A stretch of DNA of 33,215 nt from JBDTVS01 sp040007095 (GTDB lineage: Bacteria > Acidobacteriota > Vicinamibacteria > Vicinamibacterales > CAVVIG01). Where the stretch lies: the NCBI GenBank assembly GCA_040007095.1, contig JBDTVS010000071.1, positions 1 through 33,215 of the forward strand, in the 5' to 3' direction. How positions within the stretch are numbered: position 1 is the first letter of the stretch; every line of letters begins with the position of its first letter. Positions 1-8,867 of this stretch are shown piece by piece. The notes below the pieces were generated by a model. The model ran no database searches and was not told where the DNA came from. It saw only the letters and a list, made by a program, of their open reading frames with translations. A program made the position numbers and the translations under genes.

Positions 1-77
1 GTTACCAAACGACGTTACCAAACGACGTTACCAAACGACGTTACCAAACGACGTTGCCAAACGACGTTGCCAACGAC
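1..77. repeat. 13-bp tandem repeat, six units
   Basis: Four exact copies of GTTACCAAACGAC are followed by one GTTGCCAAACGAC and one shortened GTTGCCAACGAC. The array runs off the left edge of the window, so its full length is unknown. No coding frame is evident. It could be a variable-number repeat; nothing in it points to a CRISPR, since there are no unique spacers. Confidence 0.9.
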
Positions 78-124
78 CGCGAGCCGCGCAGATCCAGGGA
101 AGAATTGACTCAGTCAGCTCCTGA

Positions 125-264
125 CAGGTTGCTGAAACAGCCAGCAACCTGAACTTGAAAGTGAGAACTCAGAACTTTGAAGTGCGGATTCCCCAGCAAT
201 CTCGCAGTCCCTCTAAGTTCTCACTTCTGAGTTTTCAGTTCGGGCTGCGTTTTTCAGCAGCCTG
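125..264. repeat. Imperfect inverted-repeat element with internal hairpins
   Basis: The left arm contains a perfect 10-bp hairpin, CAGGTTGCTG at 125-134 and CAGCAACCTG at 142-151 with a 7-nt loop. The right arm, ending at 264, is an inverted relative containing CAGCAGCCTG. Between them the left GTGAGAACTCAGAAC and the right AGTTCTCACTTCTGAG are also inverted relatives. The whole can fold into a cruciform or long RNA hairpin. It resembles intergenic foldback repeats I associate with acidobacterial genomes; that link is from memory and not tested here. Confidence 0.6.
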
Positions 265-270
265 CTAAAG

Positions 271-629
271 GAACTGTCCGAATTCCATCAAAAGTCTGTC
301 GGAATGATAGCGGACGGGCCCGACCCCGCTCCTGAAGAGTTTCTGAATTCTTCGTCATGAAACGGAAGCGGGCGCGACCCCAACGAAGTGATCACCACAG
401 TTTCAATTCGCACGGCGAGACGAGCTTACGATTCTCTTATTTCAATTTCCCAACGCTATCCCAACGCTATCCCAACGCAAGAGCTGTAAAGAACTGTCAC
501 TACGTTTGACGGACTTCATGTACACTCACGATACCGTTCGAACAGACAAAACTCTTTGGCACGCCCGCTCGGATAGTTCCCAGCGGGACATGGAAGGTCT
601 ATGCGCCTGCGGACTGGATTAGTCGCGTC
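271..629. other. Gene-free upstream region with an 11-bp repeat
   Basis: No convincing gene is seen. CCCAACGCTAT occurs twice in tandem at 449-470 and is followed by a partial third copy. A nine-sense-codon mini-ORF (ATG at 601, stop at 631-633) has GGAAGG just before it and overlaps the TTG start of the next gene. It could be a leader peptide or the remnant of a longer signal peptide broken by a frameshift. Confidence 0.4.
506..534 (+). promoter_or_regulatory. Possible sigma70-type promoter
   Basis: TTGACG at 506-511 and CGATAC at 529-534 are separated by 17 bp, about 95 bp before the start of the YncE/phosphoesterase gene. The -35 box is good, the -10 box weak. Tentative. Confidence 0.3.
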
Positions 630-3104
630 TTGATCCCCCGCGCGCGTTTGCTCGCGCTGGTCGCCATGGCCTCACTGGTAGTGGCCGCCGCAGTACCCAC
701 GATCCGCGCGCAGTTCGCGCCCGATCCGACGGCGGTGCCCGGGGCACTGCCTGACGGTTCCATCCTGCTGCCGACCGGATGGCGGCTGTCGCCTGCCGGC
801 AGGCACATCATGCTCAGCGACCTTCCCCTCAACCTCGTCCAGTCGCCGGACTCCAGGTATGTGATCGTCGCCAGCCAGGGACTGATGAAGCCGACCTTCA
901 GCGTCATCGACGTCGCGAGTTGGACGGTGACGAGCACCATGACCGTCGATCACGCCTGGTATGGTCTCGTGTGGAGCCTCGATGGAGCGACGGTGTACGC
1001 GTCGGGCGCGGCACAGAACACCGTTCAGGAGTTCGGCTTCGCCGACGGCACGCTCACCAGAAAACGGACGTTCACACTGCCGGCCGCCACCGACGAGAGT
1101 TTCGCCGGCGGGCTCGCTCTTTCGAGCAATGGCAAGACGCTGTATGTCACGCGGGTCTTCGCGCAGACGCTGTCGTCGATCGACCTGGCGAGCGGCCAGG
1201 TGATCAAGACGGTGAATCTTCCGGCCGAGCCCTACACGTGCGTGATCTCTCCCGACGGCAAGTGGATCTACGTGTCGGTGTGGGGGGATTCCCGCGTCCA
1301 GGTGTTCTGGGCCGACTCGCTGACCTTCGCGGAAGAATTCGCGACCGACGAACACCCCAACGCGCTGGCGCTCTCACCCGACGGCAGGCGTCTGTTCATT
1401 GCCTGTGCGAACGGATCGTCGGTCTGGGTGTACGACACATTGTCCGGCGCGGCGCTCGAGCAGGTGTCGGTCAGCCTTTTTCCGGACGCGCCCCTGACCG
1501 CCACGCCCAATTCACTGGCGCTTTCACCCGACGGCAAGACGATGCTGGTCGCCAATGCCGACAACAATACCGTGGCCATGCTCGACGTCAGCAACAGCGC
1601 GCACAGCTTCGTGAGCGGATTCATCCCGACCGGCTGGTATCCGACCGGCGCCATGTTCAGCCGCGACGGAAAACAGCTCTTCGTCCTCAGCGGGAAGGGG
1701 TTGGCTCCTGCAGCGAACATGACCAACAGCGGCATCGAGCAGCGCTTGCGCGGCGCAATTTCGGTGGTGCCGACGCCCGATCGCACGACGCTTGCCGCCT
1801 ATACGCGCACGGTCTACTCGCTCACGCCGTACAACGACGCCATCCGGCTGCGCCCGGGTGCCGCGCCGATCGGCTCGCCGATTCCGGTCGTGGTCGGCGG
1901 CAGCTCGCCGATCACGCATGTGTTCTACATCATCCGCGAGAATCGCACCTACGACTCGGTCTTCGGCGACTTGAAGCAGGGGAACGGGAATCCGTCGTTC
2001 ACGCTGTTTGGGCGCGACGTGACGCCGAATGCCCACGCCATCGCCGAGAGCTTCGTGCTGATGGATAACTTCTACGTCGACGCCGACGTCAGCTACGACG
2101 GCCATGCCTTTTCAACCGGCGCCTATGCCACCGATTTCGTGCAGAAGATGTGGCAGACCTACTACGGACATCGCGGCGCGATGTACATCGGGGAGGGCGG
2201 CTGGTTCATCCGCAACCCGTTCGGCAACATCTCGGCGCCCGCGCAGGGCTATATCTGGGACTACGCCCGCCGCGCCAACCTGACCGTGCGCAGCTACGGA
2301 GAGTTCGTCGACAACACCTCGAAATCGGCATCCGGCGACGTCACCGTCGTCGCCAGTGTTCCGGGCCTGGCCGGACGAGTCTCGCCCACGTTCGCAGCAT
2401 TCGATCTCTCCATTTCCGACCAGAAACGCGTCGATGCCTGGGAGGGGGAGTTCGCCGCGCACGTCCAGAACAACAATCTGCCGCAGCTTTCGATCATCCG
2501 ACTTGGCAACGATCACACCAACGGGACCACGCCCGGCAGGCCGACGCCCCGCGCGATGGTCGCCGACAACGACCTGGCGCTCGGCCGGGTGCTGACGGCA
2601 ATCGCCGCCAGCCCCTATTGGAAGGATTCGGCGGTCTTCGTGCTCGAAGACGACGCGCAGAGCGGGGCGGACCACGTGGATTCGCATCGGTCGGTCGCGC
2701 TGGTCGCGAGTCCGTTCGCCAAGCGCGGCTTCGTCGATCACACGTTCTACACGACCTCCGGCATGCTGCGGACCATGGAGCTCATTCTCGGCTTGCCGCC
2801 GATGAGCATGTACGACGCGGCGGCCACGCCGATGTACAACGCGTTCCAGGGCACGCCCAACCTGGCGGCGTATCAACGCCTGACGCCAACCGTCTCGCTC
2901 GACGAGAAGAACCTGCCCGGCGCCTTTGGCGCCTCGGCGTCGCTCCGAATGGATTTCTCCGATGCCGATCGGACGCCCGAGGTCGAGTTGAACGAGATCA
3001 TCTGGCGTTCGGTGAAGGGCGACCATTCCGCGATGCCGCCTCCCCGGCGCAGCGCGTTCGTGACCCGAAGCGAGCCGGACGAAGAGGAACACACCGAGCA
3101 TTGA
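630..3104 (+). CDS. Secreted YncE-like beta-propeller / phosphoesterase fusion
   Basis: 824 residues starting at TTG; an internal ATG at 666 is the alternative. Residues 1-28 form a signal peptide ending near IRAQF. Roughly residues 60-400 are repeated seven-bladed-propeller motifs of the YncE/cytochrome cd1 type, with recurring 'LSPDG' and 'YVSVWGDSRVQVF'-like blades. From about residue 428 a phosphoesterase domain begins with ITHVFYIIRENRTYDSVFGD, continues with YDGHAFSTGAY and ends with a metal-binding EDDAQSGADHVDSHRS block near 670. This arrangement matches the annotated 'bifunctional YncE family / alkaline phosphatase family' class (phosphoesterase PF04185, related to phospholipase C). 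It should act in the periplasm or outside the cell on a phosphoester; the substrate is unknown. It stands alone, with no operon partner within 180 bp. Confidence 0.85.
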   Translation: MIPRARLLALVAMASLVVAAAVPTIRAQFAPDPTAVPGALPDGSILLPTGWRLSPAGRHIMLSDLPLNLVQSPDSRYVIVASQGLMKPTFSVIDVASWTVTSTMTVDHAWYGLVWSLDGATVYASGAAQNTVQEFGFADGTLTRKRTFTLPAATDESFAGGLALSSNGKTLYVTRVFAQTLSSIDLASGQVIKTVNLPAEPYTCVISPDGKWIYVSVWGDSRVQVFWADSLTFAEEFATDEHPNALALSPDGRRLFIACANGSSVWVYDTLSGAALEQVSVSLFPDAPLTATPNSLALSPDGKTMLVANADNNTVAMLDVSNSAHSFVSGFIPTGWYPTGAMFSRDGKQLFVLSGKGLAPAANMTNSGIEQRLRGAISVVPTPDRTTLAAYTRTVYSLTPYNDAIRLRPGAAPIGSPIPVVVGGSSPITHVFYIIRENRTYDSVFGDLKQGNGNPSFTLFGRDVTPNAHAIAESFVLMDNFYVDADVSYDGHAFSTGAYATDFVQKMWQTYYGHRGAMYIGEGGWFIRNPFGNISAPAQGYIWDYARRANLTVRSYGEFVDNTSKSASGDVTVVASVPGLAGRVSPTFAAFDLSISDQKRVDAWEGEFAAHVQNNNLPQLSIIRLGNDHTNGTTPGRPTPRAMVADNDLALGRVLTAIAASPYWKDSAVFVLEDDAQSGADHVDSHRSVALVASPFAKRGFVDHTFYTTSGMLRTMELILGLPPMSMYDAAATPMYNAFQGTPNLAAYQRLTPTVSLDEKNLPGAFGASASLRMDFSDADRTPEVELNEIIWRSVKGDHSAMPPPRRSAFVTRSEPDEEEHTEH

Positions 3105-3286
3105 AGAACGGCGGCAATCACCAGTCAGTCTCCGCGCGCTGAGTTCGCCGTATGCTCGAGCACACAGCCCCCTTGTCCTCTCAACGCTTCCAATCGACCC
3201 ACCCCGCGCCTGGTTCCGCGAGCTCTGCTGGACCGCAGCTGATACACTCGATCGCAAGACACCGCAAGCCCGCTCCCAACACCACG

Positions 3287-3949
3287 ATGATTCTGGCGCT
3301 GACGGAGTTCTTCACCTGTAACAGTCGTGCCGCCCTGCTGACCCTGAAACGGGATGCGGCGGACGCAGACGACACTCGCCCTCGCCGTGCGGCGGTGTCC
3401 GTCCTGGGCGCGACCCTGTCGATCCTGTGCAGCGTGTCGGCGACGTTCGCCGCCGAACGGGTGTCGCATGTCCACATCGGCGACCGCGGATTGAAGGCGG
3501 TGATGGATCGTGGCCTGGCCGGCTCGGAAACATTCCGGTCGATCGTCGCGCGACTCGATGCCTCGCCGATCCAGGTGTTCGCCAATTGCGATCTGCTCCT
3601 GCCGGAGGGCCTCTCGGGCCGCCTCAAGTTCGTGTCCAACGTCGGCGGCGTCCGTTACGTACAGGTGAGCATCCGGTGCTCGATATCAACGCTGCGGCAA
3701 TTGTCGTTTCTTGCGCACGAGCTGCAGCATGCCCTGGAAATCGGCGACAACTCGGAGATCGCCGACGCCGATTCAATGGAGTCCTACTACGCGGAGGTTG
3801 GATTCGAGATTCACGTCGACAACCACCACCGGCGCAGCTTCGAGACCGACGCGGCGATTGACGCTCAGCGCCGCGTGGAGCGCGAGATGAAGGACCGGCC
3901 TTCACGGGACGAGGAGGCCGAGACGGGCCAGCGCGCACCCTCGCAGTAA
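3287..3949 (+). CDS. Secreted HExxH-motif protein of unknown function
   Basis: 220 residues from ATG 3287; the frame is open further upstream, but that part does not look like protein. A charged N-terminus is followed by a hydrophobic stretch (AVSVLGATLSILCSVSATFAA, about residues 35-56) that would act as a signal or anchor. The centre carries FLAHELQHALEI with H144, E145 and H148, the zinc-binding signature of gluzincin-type metallopeptidases. No clear third ligand or family match is recognised. The C-terminus is charged and low-complexity (RPSRDEEAETGQ). Proteins of this shape are common as hypotheticals in Acidobacteria. Peptidase activity is a guess from the motif alone. Confidence 0.6.
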   Translation: MILALTEFFTCNSRAALLTLKRDAADADDTRPRRAAVSVLGATLSILCSVSATFAAERVSHVHIGDRGLKAVMDRGLAGSETFRSIVARLDASPIQVFANCDLLLPEGLSGRLKFVSNVGGVRYVQVSIRCSISTLRQLSFLAHELQHALEIGDNSEIADADSMESYYAEVGFEIHVDNHHRRSFETDAAIDAQRRVEREMKDRPSRDEEAETGQRAPSQ

Positions 3950-4019
3950 GACTTCGCTCGCCAGAATGAGGGCAGCGTGCGAACCGAGGGCGGCGCGTCA
4001 ACAGGAGCGTCGCTCAAAG

Positions 4020-4355
4020 CCCGTCGTATTCCTGGTCTGAAGCTGCCGCAGACGGAGAGCGGCACCACCGGCTTGACCACGATTCCCACCCGCGGCGAGA
4101 CGAGATCGTCCGGACGAGCCAGCGTGTCGCCGTTGCGATTGTTGTGATACTGGAGATCAAAATGGTCGAAGCGCAGCCCCCGAGCACGTGCACATGGCGG
4201 GACAGCGAGACCTGATCCTGGGCGTAGGCCGCCGCAACGGTCGTCCGCAGATGATTGTCGGCGTCTGTGGCGCTCTGCCGGAAGGTCACGGGTGTCGCGA
4301 TCGTAGGAGACCCGTACGGCAATCTCAGTTTCGATCCGGGAGTGTAACCCGACCA
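4020..4355 (-). pseudogene. Remnant of a TonB-dependent siderophore receptor
   Basis: Two minus-strand frames join into recognisable receptor barrel sequence. The first reads PTIATPVTFRQSATDADNH and then TTVAAAYAQDQVSLSRHV. After a one-base shift in the run of five C (plus strand) at 4177-4181, the second reads LRFDHFDLQYHNNRNGDT, then ARPDDLVSPRVGIVVKPV. This is typical of the C-terminal beta-barrel of catecholate or ferrichrome-type siderophore receptors. The plug, TonB box and final strands are absent, and the similarity fades by about 4030. What survives is a barrel fragment of about 110 residues, dead as a receptor. It lies next to a ferritin gene, consistent with an old iron-uptake locus. 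Confidence 0.6.
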
Positions 4356-4587
4356 TTTGATCGGTTAAGTGGTTGCGCGGAGCTGGTTTCGCGGAGACTG
4401 TCAACGCGGAGACCGGGCACACAGAGAAGACGCATTGCTTGGCTCGGAGCTCTCGGCAGTCTCCGGTGGTCACTTCCAAACTCGGTGGCTACTTCCAAAC
4501 GGACCCGGCACTTGACGTGAGCGTTCCTGTTGACGTGAGCGTTCCTTGACCCCGCCACGCCCGCACACTATGCTCTGTGAACCAAAT

Positions 4588-4602
4588 TGAGAATCAGTCT
4601 CA
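4588..4602. promoter_or_regulatory. Fur-box-like palindrome upstream of ferritin
   Basis: TGAGA-ATCAG-TCTCA is an exact 5-5-5 inverted repeat 86 bp before the ferritin ATG. It resembles the TTGAGAATCATTCTCA type of Fur-family operator. Iron control of the downstream gene is inferred from similarity and position only. Confidence 0.4.
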
Positions 4603-4687
4603 TGACTGCAGGTCGTCACTTGCGATCTGCCTCTCACGAAGTGCGAACAGCGCCGGATCGGGACGATTCGGGCAAGGAGTGCGATTC

Positions 4688-5197
4688 ATGCATGTCGACG
4701 TTCTTCAGGCAATCAACACCCAGATCAATTCAGAGTTCCAGGCCTGGTACCAGTACCTGGCGATGGCGGCCTTCTGCGAGCGGGAAAAGTTCACCGGCGC
4801 CGCACGATGGCTCAAGATGCAGAGCGTCGAGGAGTACCACCACGGCATGAAGCTGTTCGACTTCGTCCTCGCCCGCAACGGCGCCGTCGAGCTCAGGGCC
4901 ATCGATCAGCCGACCATCGAGTTCGACACCTTCGGTGACGTCTTCGAGCGGGTCCTCGAACAGGAAGAACGTGTGACGGGACAGATCAACGATCTGTACG
5001 AGCTCGCGTTCCGCTCGAAGGCCTTCGCCGAAATGACCGAACTGCAGTGGTTTCTGACCGAGCAAGTGGAGGAAGAGAAAACCGCGCGGGAGATCGTCGC
5101 GAGGTTCCGGCTCGTCGGAGACGATGCAGGCTCGTTGCTCGACCTGGATCGTGAACTCGGCACTCGATCGGCGGCCAACGATTCCAAGCGGCGCTGA
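4688..5197 (+). CDS. ftnA: Ferritin (non-haem, bacterial type)
   Basis: 169 residues, a normal length for bacterial ferritin, beginning at ATG 4688 behind AAGGAG at 4674-4679. The frame is open upstream to 4577, but that part lacks ferritin character. It forms the four-helix ferritin fold and oxidises Fe(II) and stores it as mineral inside a 24-mer cage in the cytoplasm. Ferroxidase ligands are visible with the usual spacing: E16, E49 and H52 in VEEYHHGMKLFDF, a Glu at 93/94, Q126 and E129. No haem-binding Met of bacterioferritin is evident. The palindrome at 4588-4602 suggests iron regulation. Confidence 0.93.
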   Translation: MHVDVLQAINTQINSEFQAWYQYLAMAAFCEREKFTGAARWLKMQSVEEYHHGMKLFDFVLARNGAVELRAIDQPTIEFDTFGDVFERVLEQEERVTGQINDLYELAFRSKAFAEMTELQWFLTEQVEEEKTAREIVARFRLVGDDAGSLLDLDRELGTRSAANDSKRR

Positions 5198-5317
5198 ACA
5201 CGGCAGGCCTTACGGGAAAATCTATTTGGAGTTTACAAACCAGCGCGATGAGCGCGCGATCGCCGGAGAGGCAACTGATCCAGATCGTCGTGAGGGTGGA
5301 TCCTGGATGGAATCCGA

Positions 5318-6739
5318 TCAGAACGTCGTGGTCACGCGGGAATCGAAGACGCCCTCGCGAAAGCGCCACGTGGGCCGGACACGCAGCCGGCCGATGCGCA
5401 GATCGAGGCCGAGCAAGACGTCGGCCGGATCGTTGGCGCTCGAGAACCAGCCGGTTCCGACGACAACGTTCGTGATCGCGTCCACGCTGTACGAGCCGAA
5501 GATTGTCGCCTCCGCCATGCGGCGGCCCCCGACGGGAAACATCGCGACCGCCTCGGCCATGACATCGGGAAAATAGCGCGACGACACATTCCAGAAATAC
5601 CGGCGGCCAGCCACCAGCGTCGGCACATGCGCGCCGCTGGCGGTGAATCCCACCACGTATCCGGCCTCGGTTCTCGCCCGCCGATGCAGCATGGCATCCA
5701 GCGCACGGCCGTCCGGCGGATCGCTCGGGATCATCAACCGCTCAACCCGCACGTCGCCGAAGGCGCGGACGAGCAGGGGCGTCCGGCCGACGATATTGTG
5801 CAACTCGTTTCGGGAAAACTGGACCGTACTGAACCACTCCTGGAGATCGTTGATGGGGTATAGCGCGTACGGTTCACAGGCGTCGGTGGCCGTCGCGGTC
5901 GAGGACGTGCACAGGCGCACTGCCGATTCGCCGCGGTTGTCCATGAACGACGAGCGATACCGGCCCCAGGTCGTGCCCCGATCCCGAATGCCCCACAAGA
6001 GCTTGGTGGTCGCCGTGCTGTCGGCGCTCGACGTGAAACGGCCGTCGTGATTGATGTCGGGCGCCATCGCGTGCGACCCGCGTTCGACCAGCACGGTGAG
6101 CGGAGGGGTCAGCGTCTCTCCCGGGCGGGTATCATACTGGTTCGGGGGAATGCTGCCGTCGTGCGCGTTCGTAATCACGCGCGCGATGCGAAAGGCGCGG
6201 CGCGCCCAGGTGTCGTTGGCATCGGGGTTGACGCCCAGGGCTGCGCCCGCCGTCGGCGTCAACACGAGGTAGATCCGCTCGAGGTCGTTCGCATGATTGT
6301 CGGGAACGCGGTACGGAAGCCAGCCGCCGCGCACCGTAAATGCATTGAACACGTAGTAGCACCAGTACTCGACGACGACCTCGACCCGGCCGCCCGTCAG
6401 CCGGGAGAACACGCGATACTGCACCGCCGCGTGCGCGACCTTCTCGGCGGCCGACAGCATGCGATACTGCCTCGCGCGGGCGACCTGGCTGCCGAGAAGG
6501 ATCTGAGCGCCCGGCCCGCCTTCGACGTGAAACGCCGGAAGATCGGTGGAGTCGTAGGGGAACATCGGGCTCGTCGGGAGGTAGTCCTCGAGCGGGTGAA
6601 ACACGAGCACCGGGGCGAACGCACGACCGACTGCGGCACGCTCGGCAGCCGAGAGGCTGATCGGTTCCGCGGTGTCAGCGGCGCCGACCGGCACCCCGCT
6701 CAACGCCGCGAACAGGAGGCCGAAAATAGCGTGGCGCAA
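5318..6739 (-). CDS. Secreted protein of unknown function, Vps62-like N-terminal half
   Basis: 473 residues with a signal peptide (MRHAIFGLLFAALSGVPVGA, cleavage near residue 20). The N-terminal half contains 'RAFAPVLVFHPLEDYLPTSP' and 'VEYWCYYVFNAFT', which recall the pattern of Vps62/DUF946-like proteins; I treat that as a weak resemblance. The last ~100 residues alternate hydrophobic and polar residues and end in Phe (RVTTTF), as outer-membrane barrel strands do. An exported or surface protein is therefore likely, function unknown. It is divergent from the cytochrome gene at 6822, with 82 bp between them. Confidence 0.75.
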   Translation of the reverse strand: MRHAIFGLLFAALSGVPVGAADTAEPISLSAAERAAVGRAFAPVLVFHPLEDYLPTSPMFPYDSTDLPAFHVEGGPGAQILLGSQVARARQYRMLSAAEKVAHAAVQYRVFSRLTGGRVEVVVEYWCYYVFNAFTVRGGWLPYRVPDNHANDLERIYLVLTPTAGAALGVNPDANDTWARRAFRIARVITNAHDGSIPPNQYDTRPGETLTPPLTVLVERGSHAMAPDINHDGRFTSSADSTATTKLLWGIRDRGTTWGRYRSSFMDNRGESAVRLCTSSTATATDACEPYALYPINDLQEWFSTVQFSRNELHNIVGRTPLLVRAFGDVRVERLMIPSDPPDGRALDAMLHRRARTEAGYVVGFTASGAHVPTLVAGRRYFWNVSSRYFPDVMAEAVAMFPVGGRRMAEATIFGSYSVDAITNVVVGTGWFSSANDPADVLLGLDLRIGRLRVRPTWRFREGVFDSRVTTTF

Positions 6740-6821
6740 CAGACCATCCGATTCTAGTAAAATTCAGGGGACTGTGCGGCGTCATCTGCGTCATCTCTGC
6801 CGCCAATATCGAGGGACTGAT

Positions 6822-7256
6822 ATGAACACTCGTTTTTTCGTTGGACTGGCGGTCGTCGCGACGACCGGCGGGCTCCTTGGCTCGGCGCTGCGTGCACAAG
6901 CACCGGCAACGTCGGTGACCGGCGGCGTGTACTCGGCGGACCAGGCGAAGCGCGGCCAGACCACCTACAACGACTCCTGCGCCAAATGCCACCTGGACGA
7001 TCTCTCGGGCGGGGCAACGTCGCCGCCGCTACAAGGACCGGATTTCCTGAGCAACTGGAAGGGTAAGACGCTCGCCGCCCTCTTCGACGAGATACGGATG
7101 ACGATGCCCTTCGACAGTCCAGGGAGCCTCACGCCCGCGCAGTACGCCGACGTGGTGGCCTACATGCTCAGCGCGAACAAGTACCCCGCGGGTGAAAAGG
7201 AGCTCGACAAGGATCCCGCGCCCATGCAGCAGATCAAGATCGAGGTCCCCAAGTAA
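6822..7256 (+). CDS. Periplasmic c-type cytochrome, class I
   Basis: 144 residues from ATG 6822, chosen because it begins a clean signal peptide (MNTRFFVGLAVVATTGGLLG, ending near LRAQA); the open frame upstream to 6672 overlaps the divergent gene. The single haem motif is CAKCH at residues 53-57. A Met in 'IRMTMPFDSPG' is the likely sixth ligand and 'YADVVAYMLSANKYPAG' is the typical C-terminal helix of this cytochrome type. It should carry electrons in the periplasm, often for a quinoprotein dehydrogenase, but no partner enzyme is nearby. Confidence 0.88.
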   Translation: MNTRFFVGLAVVATTGGLLGSALRAQAPATSVTGGVYSADQAKRGQTTYNDSCAKCHLDDLSGGATSPPLQGPDFLSNWKGKTLAALFDEIRMTMPFDSPGSLTPAQYADVVAYMLSANKYPAGEKELDKDPAPMQQIKIEVPK

Positions 7257-7328
7257 GGGCCCGCGCGGTCGGACGGCACGTCTCCTTCAGGCGTGCCGTC
7301 GTGCACGGGCAACGTCAGCCTTAGGTAC

Positions 7329-7360
7329 AATGGCGGGTCTCGACAGCTGGGTCCGCCATT
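7329..7360 (+). promoter_or_regulatory. Hairpin overlapping the start of the amidase gene
   Basis: AATGGCGG (7329-7336) and CCGCCATT (7353-7360) form a perfect 8-bp stem with a 16-nt loop. The 3' arm runs into the proposed TTG start at 7359, so folding could hide it. A TACAAT hexamer at 7325-7330 could be a -10 box, but no -35 box is clear. Confidence 0.35.
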
Positions 7361-8867
7361 GACGTTGTTTCGTTTTTCCTCTTCCCTCCTCGCCGCCGCC
7401 ACGTTTGCCGTGCTGCTGTTTGCCGTCATTCCTGCCGGCGGACAGTCTGCGGCCGCGCCAGCGCTGACCATTCTGTCGAAAGACGGCCGCCGCAGCGTGC
7501 CGCTGACCATCTCGAACGACCAGGAACTGGTCCTCCTCGACGATCTCGCGACGGTGTTTCAGCTGACGACGCGCGACGAGCCGTTTGGCGCGCTGACGGT
7601 CGGTTACAAGGGCAAGACGATCCTGCTGACGCCCGATCAGCCGCTCGTCTCGATTGCGGGGCGGCTCGTCTCCCTCCCGACCGCGCCCACCCGAAATGGA
7701 AGGCGCGTGCTCGTACCGGTGGAGTTCATCAGCCGTGCCTTGACGCTGATTTACGACACCCGGCTCGATCTGCGGAAGCCGTCGCGGCTCCTCATCGTCG
7801 GCGACTGGCGCGTGCCGCGCGTGACCCTGAGAGTCGAGGGAGGCGACCTGCCCAGAATCGTGGTCGATGCCTCACCTCGAACCGAGAACTCGGTCTCGCA
7901 GCAGAACAACTCGCTCCTGATCAAGTTCGAGGCGGACGCGCTCGATGCCTCGATCCCCGCGCTTCAGCCGCAGCCGCTCGTCCAGGCGGCCCGCCTCGTC
8001 GAACCGGTCACCATTGCGATCGATCTTGGGCCGCGGTTCGGCGGCTTCCGCGCATCCACGCAACCGCTCGAGAGCTCGACCCGCCTGACCATCGATCTGA
8101 CGTCGGTGCCGACCGACACGCCTCTCGCGGCACTGCCGCCAAGCACCGCCCCGCCGCCCGATATCTCGGCGCTCAGCGCGCCGGTCAACGGCTTGCGGGT
8201 CGTCGCGCTCGATCCGGGGCACGGTGGGGAGGACGATGGGGTGAGAGGCGCCGGGGGCACGAAGGAGAAGGACCTCGTGCTGGCTGTGGCACGGCGGATC
8301 AAGGGCACGATCGAAGCGCGGCTGGGCATTCGCGTCCTGCTGACGCGCGAAGACGACCGCGCCGTGGCGCTCGCGACCCGAGCGGCGATCGCCAACAACA
8401 ACAAAGCCGACCTGTTCATCAGCCTCCACGCCAACGCGTCATTTCGGAAAGCGGCCAGAGGCGCATCGATCCTCTATGCCGCGTTCGATCGTGAACCGGA
8501 ACAGACGACGCGGGCGTCGCTCGGATCCGAGCGCTTGCCGGCGTTTGGCGGCGGGGTGCGCGACGTGGATCTCGTCTTTTGGGACCTGGCGCAGATCCGT
8601 CACATCACTCGATCGAGCGAGCTGGCGGCGCTGCTCGAAGAACAGTTTCACGATCGGATTCCGCTGTCCGCACACCCCGTGGATCGCGCTCCGCTCGACG
8701 TGCTCGAGTCCGCCAACATGCCGGCCGTCATGCTCGAGATGGGCTACCTCACAAACGAGGAGCAGGAAGCCCAGATGAACGGCCCGGAGTTTCAGAACAC
8801 GTTCGTGCAGGCCGTCTTCGACGCCGTGGTGAGATTCCGTGACACACCGGGAAGCGCACCGCGATGA
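7359..8867 (+). CDS. N-acetylmuramoyl-L-alanine amidase (Amidase_3 / AmiC type)
   Basis: 502 residues if started at TTG 7359, which gives a direct signal peptide (LTLFRFSSSLLAAATFAVLL); 7293 is an alternative. The order is signal, a copper-amine-oxidase-N-like stalk domain (about 60-160), an AMIN-like domain (about 165-265), a proline-rich linker, and the zinc amidase domain from about 280. Zinc and catalytic residues appear as DPGHGG (about 285), the Glu of KEKDL, SLHAN (about 354) and LEMGYLTN (about 458). The enzyme cuts the amide bond between MurNAc and the stem peptide in periplasmic peptidoglycan and works in cell separation. It is translationally coupled (ATGA) to the GerMN gene that follows. 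Confidence 0.9.
   Translation: MTLFRFSSSLLAAATFAVLLFAVIPAGGQSAAAPALTILSKDGRRSVPLTISNDQELVLLDDLATVFQLTTRDEPFGALTVGYKGKTILLTPDQPLVSIAGRLVSLPTAPTRNGRRVLVPVEFISRALTLIYDTRLDLRKPSRLLIVGDWRVPRVTLRVEGGDLPRIVVDASPRTENSVSQQNNSLLIKFEADALDASIPALQPQPLVQAARLVEPVTIAIDLGPRFGGFRASTQPLESSTRLTIDLTSVPTDTPLAALPPSTAPPPDISALSAPVNGLRVVALDPGHGGEDDGVRGAGGTKEKDLVLAVARRIKGTIEARLGIRVLLTREDDRAVALATRAAIANNNKADLFISLHANASFRKAARGASILYAAFDREPEQTTRASLGSERLPAFGGGVRDVDLVFWDLAQIRHITRSSELAALLEEQFHDRIPLSAHPVDRAPLDVLESANMPAVMLEMGYLTNEEQEAQMNGPEFQNTFVQAVFDAVVRFRDTPGSAPR

Noticed and set aside
1..77. Tandem repeat considered as a CRISPR array
   Set aside because: Units are 13 bp and contiguous with no spacers, and no cas genes are near.
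779..2068. Long open frames overlapping the YncE/phosphoesterase gene on both strands
   Set aside because: Arg-rich, low-complexity translations without motifs; the propeller-phosphoesterase frame explains the region.
3865..4479. A 204-residue minus-strand gene
   Set aside because: Only its middle part is receptor-like; the rest is noise, and the matching N-terminal part lies in another frame, so it is a pseudogene fragment.
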